From CAYUNA01 sp047629355 (lineage in GTDB: Bacteria > Bacteroidota > Bacteroidia > Chitinophagales > Saprospiraceae), in assembly GCA_047629355.1 (NCBI GenBank), contig JBLHWU010000054.1, positions 1 to 30,820 of the forward strand: a stretch of DNA of 30,820 bases, read 5' to 3'. Shown in pieces: positions 7,901-15,079 of the stretch. A model generated the notes under the pieces. The model was not told where the DNA came from. It saw only the letters and a program-made list of their open reading frames with translations, and did not search any database. The translations under genes and the position numbers were made by a program. Each line of letters starts with the position of its first letter. Position 1 is the stretch's first letter.

Positions 7901-9526
7901 AATATCTGTGGCAACAAACCCCAATCGAGCATTCGTTTTATTTGGTGTGGTATCTTTAGTTGTTTGCACCAAATTATCAAAAGCCGCCGCTGCATCTGTA
8001 CCTTGCATTTTAGACAATGCTTCTTGACAAACTTGCACTAATTGCGCAGGCGTATTGGCTTGGAATAAAATGGTTTTATAAGGCTCATGCAACCGATAAT
8101 CCGTCGCTTTTTTGCCCGTATATTCCTCCATTGCGATGTGAACATTAATTCCACCAAAACCAAACGCACTCACTCCTGCACGACGAGGATGTCCATTTTT
8201 CAACCAAGGTCGAGTCTCTGTATTGATGTAAATCGCAGAATCTTCAATGTTGAATTTGCTGTTCGGTTGCTCCACATTAATCGTTGGTGGCAACACTTTA
8301 TGGTGTAATGCTAAGACCGCTTTGACCATACCCGCAGCACCTGCCGCTGCTTTGGTGTGACCAACCTGAGACTTCACAGAACCCAATGCAATGTGCTGTT
8401 TTTGTGGATTATTTGCACCAAAAACCATTTGCATCGACGTAAATTCCGTTGGGTCACCCGCACCAGTTCCAGTACCATGCGCTTCCAATAAACCAACTGT
8501 CGAAGGTGCATAACCTGCATCTTCGTAAGCCCGATTCATCGCCAATGCCTGACCAGCAGGTCGTGGCGCATAGACAGATTTGAAACGTCCATCGCTCGAA
8601 GTTCCGACACCTGTAATGGTTGCGTAAACTCGGTCACCATCACGTTCCGCATCTTCCAAACGTTTCAAAACCAACATACCTAAACCTTCGCCAATCAACA
8701 TTCCGTCCGCTTTATCGCTAAATGGACTGATGTTTCCTGATTTAGAAAAAGCAGGCGTTTTGGAAAAAGACATATACATAAAAGGCGAATTGTCTGTATC
8801 AACTCCACCCGTCAACATCATGTCGCAACGACCTTCGACCAATTCACTCAACGACATTTTGATGGCACTCAACGAAGCCGCACAAGCTGCATCCACCACA
8901 CTATTAATACCACCGAGGTCAAAACGATTGGTAATTCGACCTGAAATCACGTTACCTAGTAGACCTGGGAAGGAATTTTCATTCCAACCGATGTAGGCTT
9001 TTTTCATTTTATCAACAATACGTGGGATATCATCCTCTGCGATGCCACTCGACCGCAATGCACGCTCCCAAATCGGATATTGCAACCGCGCAATCAAGGG
9101 GGTAATCAATTTTTGACCACCACCGACGCCGAGCAAAACGCCCGTTTTTTCCTTGATTTCTTTGGTTAACTTCAATGATTTAGGTCCATAACCTGCATCA
9201 ATCAACGCATCCCTTGCAGCAACCAAACCCAGTAACTGACTAGCATCTGTTACCTCCAAAATATTCGGCGGCAAGCCAAATTCCATTGGATTAAAATCAA
9301 TTTCAGGCAAAAAACCACCGACCTTACAGTACGTTTTATCAGGCGCAAACATATCCGCATCGTAATAGTCATCAATTGACCAACGGCTATCTGGCACTTC
9401 CTTAATGCTATCCTTTCCTTGAACGATATTCGTCCAAAACTCTTCAATATTCTTTGCGTCTGCAAACATGGCAGACAAGCCGATGACGGCGATAGGTGTT
9501 TTTTGAAGCGAACTATTGATGTTCAT
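4958..9526 (-). CDS. pfaA: PfaA-like PUFA synthase subunit: ketosynthase, acyltransferase and four ACP domains
   Basis: 1522 residues from the ATG at 9526 (MNINSSLQKTPIAVIGLSAM). Domains in order: KS at about 10-470 with Cys215 (VDAACAASL), His350 (LEAHGTGTG) and His390 (SQVGHTKAA); malonyl-CoA acyltransferase at about 580-890 with Ser684 in GHSYGE; a charged, coiled-coil-like linker at about 968-1056; then four near-identical ACPs. Each ACP carries LGIDSIKR, with phosphopantetheine serines at 1159, 1266, 1373 and 1479. The protein loads and condenses malonyl units and carries the growing chain. In the Pfa family tandem ACPs raise product yield. Family PfaA continues into KR and DH; here the frame stops at TAG four bases after an A AAA AAG heptamer and the KR-DH domains follow in the -1 frame. 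A shifted product would be about 2360 residues. The short product ending KKA could also be made. Arachidonate, EPA or another polyunsaturated product cannot be told from this. Confidence 0.93.
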   Translation of the reverse strand: MNINSSLQKTPIAVIGLSAMFADAKNIEEFWTNIVQGKDSIKEVPDSRWSIDDYYDADMFAPDKTYCKVGGFLPEIDFNPMEFGLPPNILEVTDASQLLGLVAARDALIDAGYGPKSLKLTKEIKEKTGVLLGVGGGQKLITPLIARLQYPIWERALRSSGIAEDDIPRIVDKMKKAYIGWNENSFPGLLGNVISGRITNRFDLGGINSVVDAACAASLSAIKMSLSELVEGRCDMMLTGGVDTDNSPFMYMSFSKTPAFSKSGNISPFSDKADGMLIGEGLGMLVLKRLEDAERDGDRVYATITGVGTSSDGRFKSVYAPRPAGQALAMNRAYEDAGYAPSTVGLLEAHGTGTGAGDPTEFTSMQMVFGANNPQKQHIALGSVKSQVGHTKAAAGAAGMVKAVLALHHKVLPPTINVEQPNSKFNIEDSAIYINTETRPWLKNGHPRRAGVSAFGFGGINVHIAMEEYTGKKATDYRLHEPYKTILFQANTPAQLVQVCQEALSKMQGTDAAAAFDNLVQTTKDTTPNKTNARLGFVATDIDNCKGLLETAIQTLQANTNEWSHPKGIYYRPNGIDTDNQKVVALFAGQGSQYIGMGKELANAFPEVTNTIEQIDALFNANGEENLSKKIFPIPVFNQEKRKAQQQDLTQTQFAQPAIGMLSMAQYKVLKKAGFQPNFTAGHSYGELTALWAADVYTDATFLELSKTRGASMAIANPNEDSGTMLAVKSSQEAVSQAIKSMDGVVIANVNSNNQVVLGGSTPAIRAAETALKAQGFSVVPLPVSAAFHTDFVKHAQAPFSAFVSKQKFNKPAIPVYANTTGEVYPDNLNSLKSILRNQILNPVLFKNQVENIHAAGGRIFVEFGPKGVLTNLVKNILKDKEHVAVAMNVNAKKDSDLQFREAVLQLRVLGLTLKNVDPHKREMPALPALTKMNVKISGNNFVSAPTQKAYQDVLNDGFQISGGGQTKVVEKIVEIEKIVEKIVEVEKVVEVPVGNGINSQIENEEEIMNKEMLQLLQSTLESFKSNQTKSLEIFERFMQAQNEQSQQLLQLMSSQIENNKGTSNGNGNAPIQRTITNNFPPIVPETPLHSNGKATTATLSAVAVAKPIVVTVTTPTNGATDTAKLEKALLEVVSEKTGYPAEMLELTMDMEADLGIDSIKRVEIFGALTAQYPEMSGINPNELTELRTLGEIVVYVSGKGGAAVAVTSTPVQAVAAPVTPAPTTGATDTTQLEKALLEVVSEKTGYPAEMLELTMDMEADLGIDSIKRVEIFGALTAQYPEMSGINPNELTELRTLGEIVVYVSGKGGAAVAATPAPVQAVAAPVTLSPTTGATDTTQLEKALLEVVSEKTGYPSEMLELTMDMEADLGIDSIKRVEIFGALTAQYPEMSGINPNELTELRTLGEIVVYVSGKGGATVAATAAPVQTIAASVAPSANKAAGDAQLEKALLEVVSEKTGYPSEMLELTMDMEADLGIDSIKRVEIFGALTAQYPQMSGINPNELTELRTLGEIVEYVGGKKA
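4967..6160 (-). repeat. Tandem repeat of four ACP modules (about 321 bp each)
   Basis: Inside the pfaA-like gene four ACP-plus-linker units follow each other, with serine-to-serine spacing of 107, 107 and 106 residues. The protein cores are almost identical (EKALLEVVSEKTGYP, then MDMEADLGIDS, then PNELTELRTLGEI). Linkers are Ala/Pro/Val-rich and differ more. DNA copies differ mainly at third codon positions. Only the last copy ends in GGAAAAAAG; the others have a shorter A run (GGAAAAGG), so the slippery heptamer is unique to the final unit. Confidence 0.9.
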
Positions 9527-9539
9527 AAACGGAGTTTAT

Positions 9540-9619
9540 GAATGATGAATAATAAATGGTGAATGATGAATTTTCGTAAGTGCAAAAATTCATCATTCAT
9601 CATTTATCATTTATCATTC
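9540..9619. promoter_or_regulatory. Long imperfect hairpin between the TetR gene and pfaA
   Basis: Arms 9540-9574 and 9585-9619 pair at 32 of 35 positions around a 10-base loop. The arms are built from repeated GAATGATGAAT-like words. The structure fills the 95-bp gap between the regulator stop and the pfaA ATG, 13 bases upstream of that ATG on the minus strand. It could be a regulator terminator, an attenuator or leader hairpin for the synthase operon, or a mobile palindrome. No long T tract follows, so simple rho-independent termination is not the best reading. Confidence 0.5.
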
Positions 9620-9621
9620 TA

Positions 9622-10239
9622 TTATATAGTAATTCTAAAAAGTTCTTCTTGTATTTCTACCAACTCTAAGCCTTTTGGTGTACAAAGTCCTTTTAAATAA
9701 GGAACTAACATCCCAAAAGTGAGTCGTTCTTTGCTGTATTTTGAAACGGGAAACATGGCGTTGTCTTTCAGCATTTTTAGCATCGCTAAAACGGTTTTGC
9801 CGACAACTTCTATATCCAAATCTTCCACAAAAACGCCGTCCTCTTTACCCCATCTTGCCATATCAATCATCTCTTGATGTGCGAAATTGCCCGTCTCTTG
9901 GTAAGATTCATTTAACAAACCTGGATAATAATGTAAAATATCATTAAAAAAGCTTGGATTCACCTGATGTGACCGCTGAATTATCTTTTGCAACAACCGT
10001 CCCATCGCTTCAATCACGTTTTCAGAATCGTCAAGTACCGCTTCATTTTCCGCTTTTATCTTCGCATGATAGACTGCTAAAACTGCTTTCAGTAACGCAG
10101 GCTTATCCTCAAAATGATTATAAATTGTTCTTTTTGACGTATGTAGTTCATTGACTATCTTACTAATAGTAATGCTTTTTACACCGTGTTCGACAAATAA
10201 CTCTGTCGCCTTCTTTATAATCAAATCTCTGGTAATCAT
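9622..10239 (-). CDS. TetR-family transcriptional regulator
   Basis: 205 residues, the usual size for TetR repressors. The N-terminus reads MITRDLIIKKATELFVEHGVKSITISKIV and then LHTSKRTIYNHFEDKPALL, the standard TetR helix-turn-helix (about residues 20-50). The C-terminal half is the less conserved ligand and dimer domain. It is encoded immediately upstream of pfaA on the same strand, 95 bp away. That position suggests it controls the PUFA synthase genes, perhaps in response to acyl chains, but the ligand cannot be read from the sequence. TetR assignment is secure; target is inference. Confidence 0.9.
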   Translation of the reverse strand: MITRDLIIKKATELFVEHGVKSITISKIVNELHTSKRTIYNHFEDKPALLKAVLAVYHAKIKAENEAVLDDSENVIEAMGRLLQKIIQRSHQVNPSFFNDILHYYPGLLNESYQETGNFAHQEMIDMARWGKEDGVFVEDLDIEVVGKTVLAMLKMLKDNAMFPVSKYSKERLTFGMLVPYLKGLCTPKGLELVEIQEELFRITI

Positions 10240-10363
10240 ATTTTAAAATCAGTTAATTTAAACGGACGGTAATATTTTTGTTCCAAAAGTACCGCAAAGG
10301 AAAGGTTAATTATTGGAAGTTGCAAAGGGTTGATGAAAATTTAACGAAATGTTGTTATTTTTC

Positions 10364-10401
10364 AAAAAAAATGGTGAGTTACTCCAACGAGCAACTCACC
10401 A
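10364..10401 (-). terminator. Rho-independent terminator (minus strand)
   Basis: On the minus strand TGGTGAGTT pairs with AACTCACCA around a 12-base loop and is followed directly by eight T residues (plus-strand A run 10364-10371). It lies about 48 bases past the stop of the coding remnant at 10449, so it probably served that lost gene. Confidence 0.75.
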
Positions 10402-10448
10402 AAATTTAAATGATTTATACCCAAAAATTTGCGCCTTAGGAACGCGAA

Positions 10449-10601
10449 TTAAATATGAGTCACCCCAGACTCCTTAAAAAGAATGCTTTTAGTATCCTCA
10501 AAATCTTTCACTACAATGCTGTAATCAAGCCTACCATTTGGTCGCGTAATCCGCTGAAACATTCCAATGGTTTCGTTTACATGATATTCTTTAATGTATT
10601 T
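10449..10601 (-). pseudogene. C-terminal gene remnant of unknown function
   Basis: About 50 codons read KYIKEYHVNETIGMFQRITR, then PNGRLDYSIVVKDFEDTKS and ILFKESGVTHI, ending at TAA 10449-10451. The composition is protein-like, but an in-frame TAG closes the frame just upstream near 10602 and the only ATG is internal. A good terminator follows at 10364-10401 and a MITE-like element abuts the upstream side, consistent with a truncated gene. I do not recognise the family. Confidence 0.35.
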
Positions 10602-10611
10602 CTATAAGTTA

Positions 10612-10787
10612 AAATAGGGGGTAACTACTCAGGTAGCGCGGATACGTTAGTTTAAAAGCGAATGAATCTTTCAAATACCCACAAAGTTAAGCAAGAGCCG
10701 TATCTGTTACTTAATTTTCGAGGTGATCTTTATCTAATTGTACTAAAGCAATCAACTTGTCCGCTACCGGAGTAGTTACAAATAGGG
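10612..10787. mobile_element. MITE-like element with inverted ends and 8-bp target duplication
   Basis: Terminal inverted repeats lie at 10621-10642 and 10760-10779: GTAACTACTCAGGTAGCG, and the reverse complement of GTAACTACTCCGGTAGCG with a 2-base gap further in. The element, about 160 bp from 10620 to 10779, is flanked by the direct repeat AAATAGGG at 10612-10619 and 10780-10787. Ends starting GTAA and 8-bp duplications are typical of the IS66 family, so this may be a non-autonomous IS66 derivative. It encodes nothing I can see. One extra G sits between the left duplication and GTAA. Confidence 0.55.
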
Positions 10788-10810
10788 TGATTTTAAAAAT
10801 TACCCTATTT
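10780..10810 (-). terminator. Hairpin terminator after the peroxidase gene
   Basis: Arms 10780-10794 and 10796-10810 pair at 14 of 15 positions around a single-base loop. The structure starts 10 bases past the peroxidase stop codon on the minus strand. The MITE target duplication overlaps its outer arm. Confidence 0.55.
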
Positions 10811-10819
10811 GTATATGCG

Positions 10820-12244
10820 CTACTCAACAACAATCCGCCTCACAATCTGCCCTGCTTCTCCCTTCAATTTCACAAAATAAAACCCACTCACCAAATCCTT
10901 TTTAAAAATTTCAATCACCTCACTATCAATTATTTCCGAAAACAGCACTTGCCCATTTACATTGGATATTTCCAATATTTTAAACCGCTGCCATTCCCCT
11001 TCTATCACTAATTTTGTACTAAATGAAAACGGATTTGGAAAGATTTTTACCCGCTGATTTTCAAATATATCTTCTATACCTGTATCCAAACAAAACGGGT
11101 CCGAAAAACGCTCCTCTGTCGTAAAAATAGTATCTGTCAACGTTTTCAAAAAAGCGACCAAAGCATCTTTTTCAGCGAAAGTCAAACCCAAGTTTTTGGG
11201 TGCAGAGCCTGGTCCATCCATCCGCAACTGCGGTGCTAAAGCTGGATGCGGCAACACGCCGTTATCGTAATGCTGCACCACATCTTCGAGCGTTTCAATA
11301 CTACCATCATGCATATAAGGCGCAGTCAATTCGATGTTTCGGAGGCTTGGTACTTTAAATTTTCCATTGTCATTTTGCTGCCCCGATATCGCCCCTACTC
11401 CTTGGTCTTCATACATCAAATACAGCCCATTATTACGTGGATCAATAGATGTTTGTAAATCGCCTTGGTGACAGGCATCACAATTGCCCCGCGTTTGATT
11501 GAAAAAAATGTCTTTGCCCTCATTTTCTTCGTCGGTGAAATTTGGGAAAGGCATTAATTGCGCCATACTTCCGCCGCCGCCAACCTCTGCACGCCCTACA
11601 TCGTACTTCGATTCATAAGAAACCAATGATCGCACAAATTGAGACAAGGCAAATGCAATCCGTTCAGAACTCACCTCCGATGTCCCAAAGGCTGCTGCAA
11701 AAAGGTCAGGATAATAATCAGTAGCCGCTAATTTAATTTCCAAATCTGTCAAATCCATACCCATTTCAATACCATCTTGAATCGGTAAAAGCACTTGTTC
11801 TTCGAGTGTCCCAGCACGTTCATCCCAAAAGAAGTGACCATTTTCATAAAAACGAGCATTACTTAAATTCATCGAATTTCGAGGCGTCAAACCACCTTCA
11901 AAACCCGTACTAAATTGGTCTGGGTCAGAAAATGCCAATTCCTGTGGATGACAAGAAGCACAAGAAATTTCGTCATTAGCGGATAATTTTTGATCATAAA
12001 AAAGTACCCGCCCAAGCGTTGCACCTTCGTCTGTAATTGGGTTAAATGCTGGAGTATTGTCCTCGTCTTGCAATTCATTGTTCAAAAAATCAGGTAAATC
12101 AATGTCTGCATAATTAAATGGCGTGTTTGGTAAATTTAGACAATCCGTCAAAAAACCGGGTGGCGAAAAAGTCGCTATTTGTGGGCTAAATGAAAAGCCA
12201 ATAAATGTTACGAAAAGCAGGAAAACAAGTATATCTTTTTTCAT
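10820..12244 (-). CDS. Di-heme cytochrome c peroxidase (MauG/CcpA family) with type IX secretion sorting domain
   Basis: 474 residues. An N-terminal signal peptide (MKKDILVFLLFVTFIGFSFS) targets it for export. Two c-type heme sites are present: Cys95-Ala-Ser-Cys98-His99 and Cys255-Asp-Ala-Cys258-His259, the arrangement of bacterial di-heme peroxidases, which reduce hydrogen peroxide with electrons from small cytochromes, or of MauG-like oxidases. The last ~75 residues (IFPNPFSFSTKLVI, then SGFYFVKLKGEAGQIVRRIVVE) match a type A Por secretion C-terminal sorting domain. The protein should therefore pass the outer membrane by the type IX system and be surface-attached or released, which is unusual for a textbook periplasmic CcpA but common in Bacteroidota. 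It is divergent from the neighbouring pabB gene and monocistronic. Peroxidase versus other MauG-like oxidation cannot be decided. Confidence 0.9.
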   Translation of the reverse strand: MKKDILVFLLFVTFIGFSFSPQIATFSPPGFLTDCLNLPNTPFNYADIDLPDFLNNELQDEDNTPAFNPITDEGATLGRVLFYDQKLSANDEISCASCHPQELAFSDPDQFSTGFEGGLTPRNSMNLSNARFYENGHFFWDERAGTLEEQVLLPIQDGIEMGMDLTDLEIKLAATDYYPDLFAAAFGTSEVSSERIAFALSQFVRSLVSYESKYDVGRAEVGGGGSMAQLMPFPNFTDEENEGKDIFFNQTRGNCDACHQGDLQTSIDPRNNGLYLMYEDQGVGAISGQQNDNGKFKVPSLRNIELTAPYMHDGSIETLEDVVQHYDNGVLPHPALAPQLRMDGPGSAPKNLGLTFAEKDALVAFLKTLTDTIFTTEERFSDPFCLDTGIEDIFENQRVKIFPNPFSFSTKLVIEGEWQRFKILEISNVNGQVLFSEIIDSEVIEIFKKDLVSGFYFVKLKGEAGQIVRRIVVE

Positions 12245-12345
12245 GTTGTGTTGATTTATTTACCTTGGAAGACGTTTTTACAAATTTCTTGCACAAAAAT
12301 TGTAAAAAAACTGGATACTTTTATATAATTCTACGTCTTTTGCGC

Positions 12346-12410
12346 AGCGGCGACTTTAGTCGCCAAGCTCCTTTTAATTGAGCGGCTGCTTGGCGACTAA
12401 AGTCCCCGCT
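12346..12410. repeat. Strong palindrome between divergent genes
   Basis: Arms 12346-12368 and 12388-12410 pair at 22 of 23 positions around a 19-base loop. Each arm also contains the smaller near-palindrome GGCGACTTTAGTCGCC. It lies between the divergent peroxidase and pabB genes, with its right end 20 bases upstream of the pabB ATG. It resembles a dispersed palindromic element and could also affect expression of pabB. Confidence 0.6.
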
Positions 12411-12429
12411 ACAATAAAGTTTAAATTTC

Positions 12430-14325
12430 ATGACCAATAATATCATACTTCGGGATTATGACGCGCAGCAGTGGCTTGAATTTGGTTCGCCAAAGATGGT
12501 GCTTACAACGAAGCATTTACACGAAGTTTTACCTATTTTACAACGAGTAGAATCCTTGATTCAGGAGCATCAATATTATGCGGCAGGCTTTATTAGTTAT
12601 GAGGCTTCGACAGCTTTTGATGATGCTTTGCAGACGCATAAAGGCGATGATTTTCCATTAATTTGGTTTGGTTTGTATGAAAAACCGACTGTTTTTAATT
12701 TTGATAAAAATGTAGCGAATAATGCTTTTGATTTAAAATGGTTGCCTTCTATTTCTAAAAAAGCATATTTTGAAGCATTAGAAAAAGTCCGACATTTTAT
12801 AAAAATTGGGGATACGTATCAGGTGAATTTTACGATGCGGCAGTTTGCAGCAGCGTATTTCCCCCCAGCCCCTAAAGAGAAGTCAGATGCCGCTTCAGAA
12901 TTTGACACGACAAATAATCAAAAACCATTTAATCAACTCAAATCAAACTCCCCTTTAAGGGTTGGGGGTCAGCGTACCGCCTTTTCCCTCTTTCAAAATA
13001 TTGCTCAAACGGCTCCCTACGGCGCATTTATAAATATTGATGACTTTTCGATTTGTTCCGCTTCTCCAGAGCTGTTTTTTAAAGTTAAAAATGGTGAAAT
13101 AACAGCTTCGCCGATGAAAGGAACGGCTTCGCGTGGTCGCACCAACGCGGAGGACGAATTTTTAAAAAATCAACTGTACAACTCTCAAAAAGACCGTTCA
13201 GAAAACGTGATGATTGTGGATATGATTCGCAATGATTTGTCGAAAATTGCAGCAATCGGAACGGTAAATACACCGAAGCTTTTTGACATCGAAAAATATC
13301 CGACGGTCTGGCAAATGACGAGTCGCGTAGAAGGAAAAACGACGGCTTCTTTGTCGGAATTGATGACGGCCTTGTTTCCTTGTGCGTCGATTACGGGTGC
13401 GCCCAAAGCGAGTACGATGCGGATTATTTCGGCATTGGAAAATACACCGCGCCGCATTTATACGGGCACGATTGGATTTATTAAACCGGATGGGGATATG
13501 CAATTTAATGTGGCCATTCGGACGGCTCTTTTTGATGAAAAAAATGGGCGAGTCGAATATGGAACAGGTGGTGGAATTACGATAAAGTCTGAGACACAAA
13601 AGGAATATGAAGAGGCTCTTTTAAAAACAAAAATAATCACACAATCAACTAATAGTCAAAGTTTTAAACTATTAGAAACCATACTTTGGTCGTCCAAAAA
13701 CGAATGGTTTTTATTGGACAAACATTTGGAAAGATTGGCAGATGCTGCGGCTTATTTTGGTTATAAAATTGATTTGAAAAAGATTGAAGAAACCTTATTT
13801 AAACGGGCTGGTCGATTTGAGAAAATCGCACAGAAAGTGCGATTATTGGTGGAGAGAAATGGGACATTTATTATTGAAAACCATGAACTCAAAGGAAGGA
13901 ATATGAATGACGTATCTGATAGCCCTGCAGGTATCGGATACGGACGAAAACCAGTTCAGATAGCGACGCAACCAGTCGATTCTTATGATGTTTTTTTGTT
14001 TCATAAGACAACCAACCGAGAGATTTACGAGCAAAATTTACGACAATTCCCTGATGCTAAGGATGTGATTTTATGGAATGAGCGCGGAGAAATCACGGAA
14101 TCTTGCTATGGGAATGTCGTCATTTTTGATGGTGAAAGTTATTGGACGCCTCCTGTGGAATCTGGCTTATTAAACGGTGTTTTTCGGCAGTATTTATTAG
14201 AAAAAGGGACGATTCGAGAGCGGGTTATTTTAAAGGAGGAGTTGGAGAAAATGGACGCAGTATTTTTAGTAAATTCGGTAAGAAAGTGGGAACGGGTGGA
14301 GATTTTAACGGAGGAAACGGTCTGA
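12430..14325 (+). CDS. pabB: Aminodeoxychorismate synthase component I / aminodeoxychorismate lyase fusion (PabB-PabC)
   Basis: 631 residues. The N-terminal ~400 residues are a chorismate-binding PabB domain with SASPELFF, SPMKGTASRG, VDMIRNDLSKIA, CASITGAPKAS and GTGGGITIKSE. The C-terminal ~220 residues are a class IV aminotransferase fold of aminodeoxychorismate lyase (FHKTTNREIY, then ESGLLNGVFRQYLLEKG). The fusion converts chorismate plus ammonia to p-aminobenzoate for folate, with ammonia from a separate PabA subunit not seen here. Residues about 145-180 (PPAPKEKSDAAS through SPLRVGG) form a low-complexity insert where related proteins run directly from the FTMRQ strand to the SLFQN region. 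At DNA level this insert is bounded by inverted repeats (12862-12881 and 12949-12968), so it looks like a palindromic element captured in frame. All core motifs remain, so the enzyme is probably active. Confidence 0.93.
   Translation: MTNNIILRDYDAQQWLEFGSPKMVLTTKHLHEVLPILQRVESLIQEHQYYAAGFISYEASTAFDDALQTHKGDDFPLIWFGLYEKPTVFNFDKNVANNAFDLKWLPSISKKAYFEALEKVRHFIKIGDTYQVNFTMRQFAAAYFPPAPKEKSDAASEFDTTNNQKPFNQLKSNSPLRVGGQRTAFSLFQNIAQTAPYGAFINIDDFSICSASPELFFKVKNGEITASPMKGTASRGRTNAEDEFLKNQLYNSQKDRSENVMIVDMIRNDLSKIAAIGTVNTPKLFDIEKYPTVWQMTSRVEGKTTASLSELMTALFPCASITGAPKASTMRIISALENTPRRIYTGTIGFIKPDGDMQFNVAIRTALFDEKNGRVEYGTGGGITIKSETQKEYEEALLKTKIITQSTNSQSFKLLETILWSSKNEWFLLDKHLERLADAAAYFGYKIDLKKIEETLFKRAGRFEKIAQKVRLLVERNGTFIIENHELKGRNMNDVSDSPAGIGYGRKPVQIATQPVDSYDVFLFHKTTNREIYEQNLRQFPDAKDVILWNERGEITESCYGNVVIFDGESYWTPPVESGLLNGVFRQYLLEKGTIRERVILKEELEKMDAVFLVNSVRKWERVEILTEETV
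12862..12968. repeat. Palindromic element inserted in frame within pabB
   Basis: Inverted ends at 12862-12881 and 12949-12968 match at 16 of 20 positions, 14 of 16 in the outer part (CCCCCAGCCCCTAAAG against CTTTAAGGGTTGGGGG). The stretch encodes the odd insert at about residues 145-180 of the PabB-PabC fusion. C- and G-rich ends of this type occur as intergenic repeats in Bacteroidota, from general familiarity. The reading frame stays open through it. Confidence 0.6.
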
Positions 14326-14382
14326 CACTTAATGAAATTGACACTATCTTTCATAAAATTTAAACTTTAAAATCAGTCAATA

Positions 14383-14949
14383 ATGTCTAAAAAAACGAAG
14401 TATTGGCAGTGCCTTTGGCTGTTAATTTTATGTATTAGTTATTGCGGTTGTAGCGATTCTCAATCTTCAAAAAAGATATTACAAAGCAACGAAATAACAG
14501 TTGTGAAGGGTGAAAATAGTTCTATCAATCAAGTAAAAATACCCGACTCTACTGATACTTTCACGCCCAATCCGCATTTTGAAAACTATCTAACCGGTAC
14601 GCCCATTTTTGGAAAAAATTTCGTGATTGCGCTTGAATATCCAAAAGGAGAAAAGCGGCATCCACTCAAAAATAAGCAGTTTTTATTTAGAATTAAAGGC
14701 AGTATCGAATCAAAAACAGGAGATGCGCCAACTAATTTTAAGTTGCGATTGTTCACCAATCAGATTGCAGATTTTAGAAACAATAAGGCGCGAGAGGAAT
14801 GGGCTATGGAATTTGATAAAACAGGTAATTTTTACCAGTTTAAAATGGGAAATATTTTGATGAATATTGATGTTGGAATTTATTATTATATCATTGAAAA
14901 AGAAGGGGAAATTGAGCCGTATTTTGTTGGAAAAATTTCTTTGTTGTAA
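14383..14949 (+). CDS. Predicted lipoprotein of unknown function
   Basis: 188 residues. The N-terminus (MSKKTKYWQCLWLLILCISYCGCS) is a lipoprotein signal peptide with Cys near position 21-23 as the likely lipidated residue. The rest is soluble, with charged and beta-rich stretches such as NFVIALEYPKGEK and IGIYYYIIEKEGE-like segments near the C-terminus. I recognise no family. It starts 57 bases after pabB on the same strand and may be co-transcribed, but no functional link is evident. Likely attached to the outer or inner membrane. Confidence 0.75.
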   Translation: MSKKTKYWQCLWLLILCISYCGCSDSQSSKKILQSNEITVVKGENSSINQVKIPDSTDTFTPNPHFENYLTGTPIFGKNFVIALEYPKGEKRHPLKNKQFLFRIKGSIESKTGDAPTNFKLRLFTNQIADFRNNKAREEWAMEFDKTGNFYQFKMGNILMNIDVGIYYYIIEKEGEIEPYFVGKISLL

Positions 14950-15079
14950 AAAAGCAGGTTCTTTGAAAAATCCCGTACACAAAGTGTCCCTCAAAACTCT
15001 TTATTAAAATAATAGCAAACTGGTGTTTCATTGAATTTCTAAAAGAACTAAAAAACATTCAAAAAAACGTAACAAACTC

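Larger units (their letters stand above)
10240..10819. other. 580-bp intergenic region: terminators, gene remnant and MITE-like insertion
   Basis: No intact gene is visible. From left to right it holds the TetR upstream region (10240-10363, no clear promoter seen), a minus-strand terminator (10364-10401), a short decayed coding fragment (10449-10601), a 160-bp element with inverted ends and a target duplication (10612-10787), and a hairpin just past the peroxidase stop codon (10780-10810). Confidence 0.6.

Noticed and set aside
13085..13640. Minus-strand open frames inside pabB
   Set aside because: Antisense to conserved PabB motifs; no start context or family similarity.
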